Shown here piece after piece: positions 8,782 through 16,559 of a stretch of DNA of 32,522 nucleotides. The position numbers and the translations under genes are program-made. This stretch comes from Nitrosomonas sp. (GTDB lineage: Bacteria; Pseudomonadota; Gammaproteobacteria; Burkholderiales; Nitrosomonadaceae): positions 1-32,522 of the forward strand of contig NZ_JADZAJ010000019.1 of assembly GCF_020852615.1 (NCBI RefSeq), given 5' to 3'. Numbering within the stretch: position 1 is the stretch's first letter; every line of letters starts with the position of its first letter. A model generated the notes under the pieces. That model made no database searches. It was given only the letters and a program-made list of their open reading frames with translations, and was not told where the DNA came from.

Positions 8782-9678
8782 ATGCGCGTAAGCACCAGCA
8801 CATTGTATGACCAGGGCACCCGATCCATGCTGCAGCAGCAGGATGGAATGTTCAGGCTGCAGCAGCACCTTTCTACCGGCAAACGCATCATGACGCCTTC
8901 GGATGATCCGATCGGCGCGGCGCGTGCCCACGAATTATCACAGTCGCTGTCACTGAATACGCAATACACTGACAATCGCCACCGGGCGACAGATAGCCTT
9001 CAACTGGTGGACAGCACGCTCGGCAGCGTTTCCAATGTGATTCAGAATGTACGCACCATGGCAGTGGCTGCCGGTAATCCGGCATTTTCCGACAGTGAGC
9101 GGAAGATGATGGCGGTTGAACTGCGTGGCCATTTTGAGGAGTTACTGGGGCTGGCCAATACCAAAGATGAACAGGGAAATTATCTGTTCTCCGGCTTTAA
9201 GGGAAATACCAGATCGTTCGAACAAACGGCTAATGGCGTGGAATACAAGGGGGATCAGGAGCAGCGCCTGATACAGGTTTCCGGCTCCCGTCAGTTACCG
9301 GTCAGTGAAACCGGTGATGCCATTTTTGAGCCAGAAGGCTTGAGTCTGTTTAATACGATTGATGATTTCATTACCACACTGGAAACCCCCGGCGGTATGC
9401 CAGAGGATGCAGTGAGTACCGCTTTGCAGGATCTCGATGTTGCGCTGGATAATGTACTGACTAAACGGGCGGCGGTCGGGTCACGGCTGCAGGAAGTTGA
9501 TGCGCTGCAGCAGATCGGTGAGGATACGGCAGTTCAATACCAGCAATCGCTTTCGCGTCTGCAGGATCTGGATTTTGCACAGGCTATATCTGATATAACA
9601 CGTCAGCAGGCATTGCTTGAAGCGGCACAGAAAACCTTTACCCGCGTATCAGGATTGTCGCTGTTCAATATCATTTAA
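8782..9678 (+). CDS. flgL: Flagellar hook-associated protein 3, FlgL
   Basis: FlgL (HAP3) is the second junction protein, contacting flagellin. The 298 residues are near the family norm. The N-terminus MRVSTSTLYDQGTRSMLQQQ with STGKRIMTPSDDPIGAARA is the flagellin-like N-terminal helix. The central NYLFSGFKGNTRSFEQ (about 133-148) is typical for FlgL. The C-terminal LQDLDFAQAISDITRQQALL with LFNII ends as expected. It follows flgK by 28 bases with an AAGGAA ribosome-binding site. A strong terminator lies 43 bases downstream, so flgL ends the flagellar transcript. Confidence 0.97.
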   Translation: MRVSTSTLYDQGTRSMLQQQDGMFRLQQHLSTGKRIMTPSDDPIGAARAHELSQSLSLNTQYTDNRHRATDSLQLVDSTLGSVSNVIQNVRTMAVAAGNPAFSDSERKMMAVELRGHFEELLGLANTKDEQGNYLFSGFKGNTRSFEQTANGVEYKGDQEQRLIQVSGSRQLPVSETGDAIFEPEGLSLFNTIDDFITTLETPGGMPEDAVSTALQDLDVALDNVLTKRAAVGSRLQEVDALQQIGEDTAVQYQQSLSRLQDLDFAQAISDITRQQALLEAAQKTFTRVSGLSLFNII

Positions 9679-9721
9679 TTTCTTTTAATTACCTGATTCC
9701 AGTAGATTCCCGGCATATCCG

Positions 9722-9746
9722 GTAAACTGGCAACAGTTTACTTTTT
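9722..9746 (+). terminator. Rho-independent terminator after flgL
   Basis: GTAAACTG (9722-9729), loop GCAA, and CAGTTTAC (9734-9741) form a perfect 8-bp hairpin with a GNRA-type tetraloop, followed directly by TTTTT (9742-9746). It is 43 bases downstream of the flgL stop. It stops only 9 bases before the next start codon, so the ribosome-binding site of the next gene touches the U tract. Confidence 0.85.
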
Positions 9747-9755
9747 GAGAATGCT

Positions 9756-10400
9756 ATGGACCGGGAAGATTTTTTTCTGAAGATCGCGGAACTCCATCTC
9801 AAGCGTGTGGAAATTCTGCAAACGGTTGAGTGGAGAGTTACGTTCAGCCTCTGGACGTTCGTTGCGGGTGTCGCAATGGTGAGCCTGGCCAATGCAGACA
9901 AAATGAAGCAGGCGACTATCGTCATGGGAGATATCCTTGGCCCTGTTGTCATACTGTCCCTGATGGGGGGTATTTATGTGCGGCTTTGGTATTTATACCT
10001 CTATAAATTCTGCAAGAAGAATTACAACAGTCTCGTTACGGAGCGTAACCGCTACCAGCGTATGCAGAATGAGGCAATAAAGCTCATTCTGAAAAGTAAA
10101 TCTGCAGATTTTCTGATCGAAGCCGGAGCTGAAGATAAACGGGTGTCTGAATCAGATTGCGGTGAGCCTTCTTTCAAACAACTGTCTGGCGATGATTTCA
10201 GGAAATCAGGTGTATGGGAATTCAAGCGGGGTATTACAGCAGCGCTGATGTTTTTTTCATGGCTGCTTGTTCTGATGATAGTGGTTCCTTCAGCCGGTAA
10301 ACACCTGAATGATTCCATAACGGCTACTGGTAAGCCAGTCGGGGTGGAGGTGGAGAGTTCCGGCCGCAATCTCAGGCGGGAGGCCGACCAGCACTTCTGA
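9756..10400 (+). CDS. Unrecognised membrane protein with three predicted helices
   Basis: I do not recognise this 214-residue protein. It has an amphipathic N-terminus (MDREDFFLKIAELHLKRVEI), two hydrophobic segments at about 28-46 and 59-83, a charged cytoplasm-like stretch (about 84-158), and a third helix at about 159-179 (LMFFSWLLVLMIVVP). The final 36 residues (179-214) are polar and are encoded on the strand opposite the end of the ARMT1-like gene, a 111-bp tail-to-tail overlap. The upstream terminator ends 9 bases before the ATG, so transcription must come from read-through or a promoter hidden in the flgL end. The ribosome-binding site is modest (GAGA). Codon use resembles the neighbours up to the overlap. 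No function is claimed. Confidence 0.65.
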   Translation: MDREDFFLKIAELHLKRVEILQTVEWRVTFSLWTFVAGVAMVSLANADKMKQATIVMGDILGPVVILSLMGGIYVRLWYLYLYKFCKKNYNSLVTERNRYQRMQNEAIKLILKSKSADFLIEAGAEDKRVSESDCGEPSFKQLSGDDFRKSGVWEFKRGITAALMFFSWLLVLMIVVPSAGKHLNDSITATGKPVGVEVESSGRNLRREADQHF

Positions 10401-11417
10401 TTTCAGTGTGCGCAGGCATATGGCGGGGTGGCTGAATTGTTCGGAGAAGTGTCGCTTTTCCGTGATATGGGGCCAGCGGCGGTCACCGGCGAAATAGCGG
10501 TAATTCAGATCACCCTTGAAGATAACCAGTTCTGTATTTTCGAACGTCTCACGGGTAAGCGCTTTATCTTCACAGAAACAGACAGGCAGGCCCAGCGCCG
10601 GGCTGGCGCGCAGGGTCAGGCGGTTCTGCTGTAACAGTTGTGTAATGTTTTTTCCCAGGTGTTTTGCTGCCGGAACAGGTGAACTCACCAGTTGCCTGAT
10701 CAGATTCTCCATATCTGTCATGGTCATGTCCGAAACGAACATCGGCCAGGGTCTGATATGCATAACGATGTGTGAACAGTAACTGCTGATCCTGTGAATC
10801 AGCAGCAGGTCGGTCAGTATGTCCATGCCGGCGTTATCACACACAAGATCAATCCGCTGCATTCCGGAAGCAAACAATCTTTCTGCCGCATCGCTCTCAT
10901 CCACAAGCAGTGAAACCTGATCGGCTTCCGGGACGGCGTGCTGACTGAGATCAGCAATGTTTCCGGTAACTGATCTGCGCAGCAGTTCACGGATATCACA
11001 ATCGGGTTCGCAATAATCAGTCAGTATGGTGAGTGATTCGATGGCCTGCAGGTTGGCTGCTTCTTTGACTGACTGGAAAGGATCAGCCGGCGTGGCCGTG
11101 TTATAGCTGAAGGCCAGTAAAATTCGTGCGTAGAAATAGAGCTCAACAGCAAGAAATGGCATATCTGCCCAGCTTCGCCCGATACAGGGTTTAATCGCTC
11201 GATTGAGTGCATCAAAAATGACCGGGGACAGTGGCGTGATTTCTCCTTCCCGTATTTCTGCCGATAGCTGTTGCAGCCTTTGCATGGTAAGGGTATCAGT
11301 ACTGTTTTTCAGCAAGTTATCCAGAATGGCGGGTAGCCGTTTTTCCAGTGTGAATGCGGCAAAAGAGCCGGGTTCTCCGGTAGTCAGGCAAGGTGGGACT
11401 GGTTGATGAGGTGGCAT
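10290..11417 (-). CDS. ARMT1-like DUF89 damage-control phosphatase
   Basis: DUF89 proteins are metal-dependent phosphatases acting on damaged or excess phospho-metabolites; the ARMT1 branch in eukaryotes includes sugar-phosphate phosphatases acting on fructose and related phosphates. The 375-residue product has a helical N-terminal region starting GSFAAFTLEKRLPAIL (about 17-32), then VELYFYARI (91-99). The catalytic core shows VCDNAGMDILTDLLL (192-206; Asp194 and Asn195 expected metal ligands), PMFVSD (Asp230, third ligand), FKGDLNYRYFAGDR (300-313), and LRTLKSE (335-341). It ends SSRYGIIQ. These motifs and their spacing match human ARMT1 throughout, including both ends, so the gene is full length. 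The start at 11417 has a poor ribosome-binding site. Its ATG overlaps a plus-strand ATG. The natural substrate is unknown. Confidence 0.9.
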   Translation of the reverse strand: MPPHQPVPPCLTTGEPGSFAAFTLEKRLPAILDNLLKNSTDTLTMQRLQQLSAEIREGEITPLSPVIFDALNRAIKPCIGRSWADMPFLAVELYFYARILLAFSYNTATPADPFQSVKEAANLQAIESLTILTDYCEPDCDIRELLRRSVTGNIADLSQHAVPEADQVSLLVDESDAAERLFASGMQRIDLVCDNAGMDILTDLLLIHRISSYCSHIVMHIRPWPMFVSDMTMTDMENLIRQLVSSPVPAAKHLGKNITQLLQQNRLTLRASPALGLPVCFCEDKALTRETFENTELVIFKGDLNYRYFAGDRRWPHITEKRHFSEQFSHPAICLRTLKSEVLVGLPPEIAAGTLHLHPDWLTSSRYGIIQVFTG

Positions 11418-11523
11418 GAATAAGGGTAGGGTTGAATTTACTTGCCGGATTCGTCATTGTACCGCGGGTCGAAAAGTTGATTTTATTTCAGGTATTGTGG
11501 TGGACGGGGGAAGAGGGGTGAGT

Positions 11524-12033
11524 ATGAAAAGATCGGTGCGGTTCTGGTATAAGCGGTTATGGATGCTGGCTTCACTGGTGATTTTTTCTGGTGTTTGTTT
11601 CCCGGGAACGCACTTGAATCACATTGCTGCCGGCAGTGGAACGACCCTGTTTTTTCCTGAAATCTGGATGAGCAACGGTTTGCAGTATTTCCCGTACTCT
11701 CCCGCTCCTGTTTTGCCGATTCCAATCTACCCTGCGGTGCAATGGCTGTACCCCTGTTTTCCATTTACCGGTTGCATCGTGCAGCAGCAGTACCGGAAAT
11801 ATGAGCCGCGTGGCAAACAAAGATTACAGCAGTCCAGACGGGTATTCGGGCAGGGCACCTCCCTGGCAGATGAATCCATGAAAGCCTGGCGGGCAGGATT
11901 GCGGCCGGCGGTGGAGCCATTTCGTACCGATGAACACCAGATTGTTCCGGCATTACGGGACCACAGCCTGATACGGCCGGAATACCGGGAAGCGGGCAGT
12001 GTTCTTCCCCGATTTGCCACTGGTACCGAGTAA
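11524..12033 (+). CDS. Small exported protein of unknown function
   Basis: The 169-residue product is not one I recognise. The frame is open from 11416, but ATG 11524 has a strong purine-rich ribosome-binding site (GGGGAAGAGGGG just upstream) and starts a signal-peptide-like N-terminus: MKRSVRFWYKR then LWMLASLVIFSGVCFPG. The next part is rich in Pro, Tyr and Phe (about 45-80). The C-terminal half is basic and Arg/Glu-rich with no clear domain. Three cysteines (including CFPFTGC) could allow disulphides after export. It is divergent from the ARMT1-like gene, with 106 bp between the two proposed starts. It could be periplasmic or surface attached; the uncleaved segment might instead be a membrane anchor. 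Confidence 0.5.
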   Translation: MKRSVRFWYKRLWMLASLVIFSGVCFPGTHLNHIAAGSGTTLFFPEIWMSNGLQYFPYSPAPVLPIPIYPAVQWLYPCFPFTGCIVQQQYRKYEPRGKQRLQQSRRVFGQGTSLADESMKAWRAGLRPAVEPFRTDEHQIVPALRDHSLIRPEYREAGSVLPRFATGTE

Positions 12034-12055
12034 TTTTTATAGAAAAGTATTGACG

Positions 12056-12583
12056 ATGTACTCTGAAATCCGGGTACGGGTTTGCTCACCGGGTGATGAA
12101 GCAGCACTTGCACTTACCGGCGAAGCGACGTTTCTGGAAACTTTCGCAGGTGTGCTCGAAGGGAAAAATATTCTGGTGCATTGTGCCAGTGCCCATTCTG
12201 TTGAATGTTATCGAGACTGGCTGTCTGATAGCAGTTACAAGCTCTGGCTGGCTGAGATCAGTCCGGGTAATGCGCCCATCGGTTATATGGTGGTGTCGCC
12301 CCCCGAACTGCCATTACCGGATATTTCCGATCGTGATCTCGAGCTGAAACGTATTTATGTTTTCAGCAGGTTTCAGGGAAAAGGTCTGGGCAGGCGGCTT
12401 GTAAAGGAAGCTGTCATTGAGGCGCGCGCCCGTGAGGCAAAACGTTTGCTGCTCGGGGTGTATGTCCGTAACGATGCGGCAATCAGCTTTTATACCCGGA
12501 TGGGTTTTCGCAAGCTGGGATATCGCCAGTTCAACATGGGCGGACAGGTGTGTGATGACTACATCATGGGACTGATGTTGTGA
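12056..12583 (+). CDS. GNAT-family N-acetyltransferase
   Basis: The protein belongs to the GCN5-related acetyltransferases, which move an acetyl group from acetyl-CoA to an amine on a protein, peptide or small molecule. From ATG 12056 it is 175 residues. Motif A, LKRIYVFSRFQGKGLGRRLV, contains the acetyl-CoA pyrophosphate loop Q-G-K-G-L-G (107-112). Motif B is visible as LGVYVRNDAAISFYTRMGFR near 133-152. The frame is open back to 11999, but that would overlap the preceding gene, and the family N-terminus (EIRVRVCSPGDEAAL) begins right after 12056. The acceptor substrate cannot be read from the sequence. Many similar proteins modify ribosomal or other N-termini, but nothing here shows that. 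Confidence 0.9.
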   Translation: MYSEIRVRVCSPGDEAALALTGEATFLETFAGVLEGKNILVHCASAHSVECYRDWLSDSSYKLWLAEISPGNAPIGYMVVSPPELPLPDISDRDLELKRIYVFSRFQGKGLGRRLVKEAVIEARAREAKRLLLGVYVRNDAAISFYTRMGFRKLGYRQFNMGGQVCDDYIMGLML

Positions 12584-12643
12584 AATCCGGAAGCGGATAA
12601 TCTGATTTGTGTTTTGCTGTCCGGTCTCTCTGGCTGGGAAAAA

Positions 12644-12652
12644 TGTTATAAA
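12644..12652 (+). promoter_or_regulatory. Candidate extended -10 promoter of yggX
   Basis: TGTTATAAA fits an extended -10 (TG-N-TATAAT with one mismatch). No good -35 is at the expected distance, which is common for extended -10 promoters. It is 76 bases before the yggX ATG, leaving a leader that includes the hairpin at 12678-12697. Confidence 0.35.
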
Positions 12653-12677
12653 CTCTTCACCACCTGTGGCACAGTAT

Positions 12678-12697
12678 CCCCGTTTTCATAAACGGGG
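12678..12697. promoter_or_regulatory. Perfect 8-bp hairpin in the yggX leader
   Basis: CCCCGTTT (12678-12685), loop TCAT, AAACGGGG (12690-12697). It is not followed by a T run on either strand of useful length, so it is more likely a leader hairpin or an operator than a terminator. It is 30 bases before the yggX start. Confidence 0.4.
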
Positions 12698-12727
12698 CCG
12701 TGTAATTCAACTTCGAACAGACCCTAT

Positions 12728-13000
12728 ATGACCAGAAATGTGAAATGCGTCCGGCTTGGACATGAAGCAGAAGGACTGGATTTTCCGCCTTATCCGGGAG
12801 AGTTGGGCAAGCGGATTTTTGATAATGTTTCCAAACAGGCCTGGGGACAGTGGATTAAACATCAGACAATGCTGGTGAATGAAATGCGATTGAACCTGGC
12901 AGACATCAAGGCACGCAAGTATCTGGCCACTCAGATGGAAGCTTATTTCTTCGGTGGGGGCGCTGACCAGCCGGCAGGCTATACCCCTCCGGAGAAATGA
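12728..13000 (+). CDS. yggX: Probable Fe(II)-trafficking / oxidative protection protein YggX
   Basis: YggX-family proteins are small cytoplasmic proteins tied to protection of iron-sulphur clusters and DNA from oxidative damage, possibly by handling Fe(II). The 90 residues match the family. The N-terminus [20 protein letters not shown] has the conserved Cys7. [22 protein letters not shown] (about 21-42) and [22 protein letters not shown] are diagnostic. Start and length agree with homologues. The gene stands alone on the plus strand between a GNAT gene and ppk, with a promoter-like element and hairpin upstream. In other bacteria it is often next to mutY, which is not seen here. Confidence 0.96.
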   Translation: MTRNVKCVRLGHEAEGLDFPPYPGELGKRIFDNVSKQAWGQWIKHQTMLVNEMRLNLADIKARKYLATQMEAYFFGGGADQPAGYTPPEK

Positions 13001-13068
13001 ATGAACCCGGAGTGCAGCAGCAGTCATAACTTTTCTTACCTGCCGGGCATGTTGAGCGGTGAGTCTTC

Positions 13069-15198
13069 GTGGTAAATGATGAACCACCGGATGCGGTGCC
13101 GGTAATTAAACCGGAGGTACCGGTAACCAGGCAGTTTCTGAACCGTGAACTCAGTCAGATAGCATTCAACCGCCGGGTACTGGCGCAGGCGGAAGATGAG
13201 GAAACGCCTCTGCTGGAACGCCTGCGTTTTATTTGTATTGTCAGCAGTAACCTCGATGAATTTTTTGAAGTTCGTGTTGCCGGGCTGAAAGAACAGATCA
13301 GGCTGGATGCACCCGGTGCCGGTCCGGATGGCATGGCACCGGGCCAGGCATTCCAACAGGTGTCGGAACAGGTACGTGAGCTTGTCTCGCGGCAGTATCA
13401 GCTGCTCAACAACAGTATTTTGCCGGCATTGGCAGAGCAGGGTGTCTGTTTCCTGCGGCGCAACACCTGGGATGACGGCCAGCGCGAATGGATCAGGGAT
13501 TTTTTCTTTCGTGAACTGATGCCAATGCTCACACCTATTGGCCTGGATCCTCTCCATCCTTTTCCGCGTGTGCTGAATAAAAGTCTGAATTTTGCGGTTG
13601 CATTGGAAGGCAAAGATGCTTTTGGCCGTAATTCTGGTGTTGCAATCGTGCAGGCTCCGCGTATTTTGCCCCGTCTGATACAACTGCCGAAGGAAATCAG
13701 CGATTGTCCTTACGGCTTTATTTTTCTGTCATCCATTATCCATGCGCATGTCGGTGAGCTTTTTACGGGTATGCATGTGGTTGGCTGTTACCAGTTTCGT
13801 GCTACCCGCGATAGTGATTTGTTTGTGGATGAAGAGGAGATCAAGAATCTTCGTGTTGCATTGCAGGGTGAGCTGCTGCAGCGTCATCTGGGAGATGCTG
13901 TCCGGCTGGAAGTGGCAGATAATTGTTCGCCACAAATGGTGGCGTTTTTACTGGGGCAATTTTCCCTGAAGAACGAAGATCTGTTTCAGGTTAACGGGCC
14001 GGTCAATCTGGCTCGGCTGATGCAGGTCTTTGATCTGATTGACCGGCCTGATCTTAAATTTCCACGTTTTATCCCCGGATTACCTTTCTCTCCTCAGAAA
14101 AAGAAAGCGCATAACATTTTCGAGTTGATCAGCAAGGGTGATATTTTGCTGCATCATCCCTACCAGTCATTTCAGCCGGTTATTGAATTTATCCAGCAGG
14201 CCTATCTGGATCCGGATGTGGTGGCGGTCAAGCAGACGGTTTATCGTACCGGTTCCGATTCCACGCTAATGGAGGCGCTTGTGGCAGCGGCCAGCCTGGG
14301 TAAGGAAGTGACGGTGGTGGTAGAGCTGCTGGCCCGGTTCGATGAAGAAGCCAATATCAACTGGGCAAAACGGCTGGAGGAGGTGGGGGCCCACGTCATC
14401 TACGGTGTTTTTGGTCACAAGACGCATTGCAAAATGGCTATGGTGGTGCGGCGTGAAGCGGGACAGCTGAAGCGCTATGTACACTTGGGTACAGGCAACT
14501 ATCACCCTGGTACAGCGCGTGTTTACACGGATTTCGGCTTGCTGACCTGTCATGAGGAAATCTGTGCTGATGTCAGTGAGGTATTTCTGCAGCTGACGGG
14601 ATTGGGCAAGGCGAGTAAGCTGAAGCATCTCTGGCAGTCGCCATTCAGTTTGCATGACCGGATCCTGAACAGCATCCAGCAGGAGATAAAACACGCTAAA
14701 GCAGGAAAACCGGCTGCCATCATTGCGAAAATGAATGCTTTACTGGAGCCGGCTGTGATTCAGGCGCTTTATGCGGCGTCTGCTGCGGGTGTAAAAATCA
14801 GCCTTATTGTACGGGGTGCCTGTGCATTGCGTCCCGGTGTGGCGGGATTATCAGAAAATATCCATGTGCGCTCCATTGTTGGACGGTTTTTGGAGCACAC
14901 CCGTATTTTCTATTTTCTCAATGGAAAACAGCACAATGTTTATCTGGCAAGCGCTGACTGGATGTCGCGGAATTTTTTTCGCCGTGTAGAGATCTGTTTT
15001 CCGGTGCTCGATCCACGGTTAAAGAAGCGGGTAATCCTGGAAGGGCTGAAGCCTTATCTGCGTGATAACGTACAAGCCTGGGAGATGAATGGAGAAGGAC
15101 ATTACAAACGGAAATCTGCCAGAAAAAACAACAGATTCAGTGCCCAGGAAGTGTTACTCACCCGGCTGGCTGCAGCGAAACAGGATACAGTTGAGTGA
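13069..15198 (+). CDS. ppk: Polyphosphate kinase 1
   Basis: PPK1 reversibly polymerises the gamma phosphate of ATP into inorganic polyphosphate and sits at the inner membrane in several bacteria. The 709-residue product is typical in length. The N-terminal domain begins FLNRELSQIAFNRRVLAQA (about 19-37), with SSNLDEFFEVRVAGLKEQ. The catalytic C-terminal half shows ARFDEEANINWAKRLEEVGA, the autophosphorylated histidine in FGHKTHCKM (His453) and the second histidine in YVHLGTGNYHPGTARVYTD (His472). Their spacing of 19 equals that of E. coli His435 and His454. NFFRRVEICFPVLDP near the C-terminus is also conserved. The start is GTG at 13069; no in-frame ATG is near. Transcription faces the fba cluster. 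Confidence 0.97.
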   Translation: MVNDEPPDAVPVIKPEVPVTRQFLNRELSQIAFNRRVLAQAEDEETPLLERLRFICIVSSNLDEFFEVRVAGLKEQIRLDAPGAGPDGMAPGQAFQQVSEQVRELVSRQYQLLNNSILPALAEQGVCFLRRNTWDDGQREWIRDFFFRELMPMLTPIGLDPLHPFPRVLNKSLNFAVALEGKDAFGRNSGVAIVQAPRILPRLIQLPKEISDCPYGFIFLSSIIHAHVGELFTGMHVVGCYQFRATRDSDLFVDEEEIKNLRVALQGELLQRHLGDAVRLEVADNCSPQMVAFLLGQFSLKNEDLFQVNGPVNLARLMQVFDLIDRPDLKFPRFIPGLPFSPQKKKAHNIFELISKGDILLHHPYQSFQPVIEFIQQAYLDPDVVAVKQTVYRTGSDSTLMEALVAAASLGKEVTVVVELLARFDEEANINWAKRLEEVGAHVIYGVFGHKTHCKMAMVVRREAGQLKRYVHLGTGNYHPGTARVYTDFGLLTCHEEICADVSEVFLQLTGLGKASKLKHLWQSPFSLHDRILNSIQQEIKHAKAGKPAAIIAKMNALLEPAVIQALYAASAAGVKISLIVRGACALRPGVAGLSENIHVRSIVGRFLEHTRIFYFLNGKQHNVYLASADWMSRNFFRRVEICFPVLDPRLKKRVILEGLKPYLRDNVQAWEMNGEGHYKRKSARKNNRFSAQEVLLTRLAAAKQDTVE

Positions 15199-15219
15199 TG
15201 GTGGCCTGGGGAACCAGGT

Positions 15220-15270
15220 AAAAAAATACCCTGCAGACCGGATTAATCGTTTTCCCGGAAATCTGCAGGG
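15220..15270 (-). terminator. Rho-independent terminator after fba
   Basis: On the minus strand TCTGCAGGG/CCCTGCAGA arms (plus coordinates 15262-15270 and 15229-15237) form a perfect 9-bp stem, extended inward by CCGG/CCGG with a two-base bulge. Past the stem on the minus strand comes TATTTTTTT (15228 down to 15220). It ends the fba transcript 26 bases after its stop. The T run is on the minus side only, so it should work less well for ppk. Confidence 0.8.
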
Positions 15271-15295
15271 CAGTGTGCAGTTGTTTGCCTGTGAA

Positions 15296-16360
15296 TTACT
15301 TGATGATTGCTTTTAATTCACCGCGCAGGTAGCGACTTGCCATGGTTTCCAGCGAAATCGGTTTAATCTTGCCAGCCTGGCCGGCAGAACCAAAAGCTTC
15401 GAAACGGGCTTTACAAATATCCTTGGCGGCTGCTGTCGCATCTTTCAGGAATTTGCGCGGATCAAACTCGCTCTTGTTTTTTGCCAGATGGCGACGAATA
15501 GCACCTGTCATGGCCAAACGGATGTCGGTGTCAATATTGACCTTGCGTACACCGTACTTGATGCCCTGCTGGATTTCTTCTACAGGCACGCCGTAGGTTT
15601 CCTTCATATCTCCACCAAATTCACGGATGATTTCCAGCCATTCCTGAGGTACCGAGCTGGAGCCATGCATTACCAGATGGGTATTGGGAATTCTCTGATG
15701 GATTTCCTTGATTCGCTGGATGGCGAGAATGTCGCCCGTGGGTTTACGAGTGAATTTATACGCACCATGAGAGGTACCGATAGCAATAGCCAGTGCATCC
15801 ACGCCGGTTTTCTTGACGAAATCCGCCGCTTGCTCGGGGTCGGTCAGTAACTGGTCGTGTGATAATTGTCCCTCGGCGCCATGACCATCTTCAGCTTCGC
15901 CCTGGCCGGATTCCAGTGACCCCAGGCAACCCAGTTCACCTTCTACAGAAACGCCTACGGCATGTGCCATCGCGACTACCCGGGAAGTGACATCCACGTT
16001 GTATTCGTATGATGAAGGAGTTTTTCCATCCTCTTCCAGTGATCCATCCATCATTACGCTGGAAAAACCGCTGCGGATGGCATTGATACACACTGCAGGC
16101 GAGGCCCCATGATCCTGGTGCATTACTACGGGAATATGCGGATAAGCCTCGACTGCTGCAGCAATCAGATGACGCAGGAATGCTTCTCCAGCGTATTTTC
16201 GAGCGCCAGCCGAACCTTGCATGATGACCGGGCTGTCGCATTCATCAGCTGCCTGCATGATTGCATGGATCTGCTCAAGGTTATTCACATTAAAAGCCGG
16301 GAGCCCATACCCGTTTTCTGCTGCGTGATCCAGTAACTGGCGTAATGATACAAGTGCCAT
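15296..16360 (-). CDS. fba: Class II fructose-bisphosphate aldolase
   Basis: This zinc enzyme interconverts fructose 1,6-bisphosphate with dihydroxyacetone phosphate and glyceraldehyde 3-phosphate; in autotrophs the same type also makes sedoheptulose 1,7-bisphosphate in the Calvin cycle. The 354 residues start [20 protein letters not shown] and [10 protein letters not shown], conserved in the long class II type. Probable zinc-site residues are His84 (MHQDHGASP), Glu142 (EGELG), His198 ([10 protein letters not shown]) and His232 (MHGSSSVP). [19 protein letters not shown] follows. A strong AAGGAGG ribosome-binding site precedes the ATG. It is the last gene of the carbon cluster, 199 bp after pyk, and probably has its own promoter. 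Confidence 0.96.
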   Translation of the reverse strand: MALVSLRQLLDHAAENGYGLPAFNVNNLEQIHAIMQAADECDSPVIMQGSAGARKYAGEAFLRHLIAAAVEAYPHIPVVMHQDHGASPAVCINAIRSGFSSVMMDGSLEEDGKTPSSYEYNVDVTSRVVAMAHAVGVSVEGELGCLGSLESGQGEAEDGHGAEGQLSHDQLLTDPEQAADFVKKTGVDALAIAIGTSHGAYKFTRKPTGDILAIQRIKEIHQRIPNTHLVMHGSSSVPQEWLEIIREFGGDMKETYGVPVEEIQQGIKYGVRKVNIDTDIRLAMTGAIRRHLAKNKSEFDPRKFLKDATAAAKDICKARFEAFGSAGQAGKIKPISLETMASRYLRGELKAIIK

Positions 16361-16445
16361 TGAAGCCTCCTTTTATATGAAATTAATACACTGATTTTCT
16401 GATAAAACTAAAACTTTGTATTCCTGAAATAGAGCCATTGCGGTG

Positions 16446-16479
16446 TCAGGCAGTATAAAAAGATGCCGGTATGCCTGAA
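16446..16479 (-). promoter_or_regulatory. Candidate fba promoter inside an inverted repeat
   Basis: On the minus strand, TTCAGG (16479-16474), a 16-base spacer and TATACT (16457-16452) resemble a sigma-70 promoter, with a good -10 and a weak -35. A 7-bp inverted repeat, TCAGGCA (16478-16472 on minus) and TGCCTGA (16452-16446), brackets the -10. The arms overlap the -35 and the base just after the -10, which is where a repressor would bind. About 85 bases separate it from the fba ATG. Confidence 0.4.
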
Positions 16480-16559
16480 TCCAGACTAAAAACCTGCTGA
16501 TTATAAATTATTTCCAGTATCAGTTTGGCGATGCCCGGTGATGATATTGTCTGTATTTT

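Noticed and set aside
11416..11523. Upstream part of the frame of the small exported protein
   Set aside because: It lacks a ribosome-binding site, would put 36 residues ahead of a signal peptide and would start inside the ARMT1-like start codon.
12585..12598. ATCCG-GAAG-CGGAT hairpin after the GNAT gene as a terminator
   Set aside because: The stem is short and no T run follows immediately.
13036..13683. 215-codon minus-strand frame inside ppk
   Set aside because: The plus strand encodes conserved PPK1 throughout; the antisense product is rich in His, Gln and Arg with no domain.
15205..15218. CCTGG-GGAA-CCAGG hairpin after ppk as a ppk terminator
   Set aside because: It is followed on the plus strand by an A run rather than a T run, and the stem is only 5 bp.
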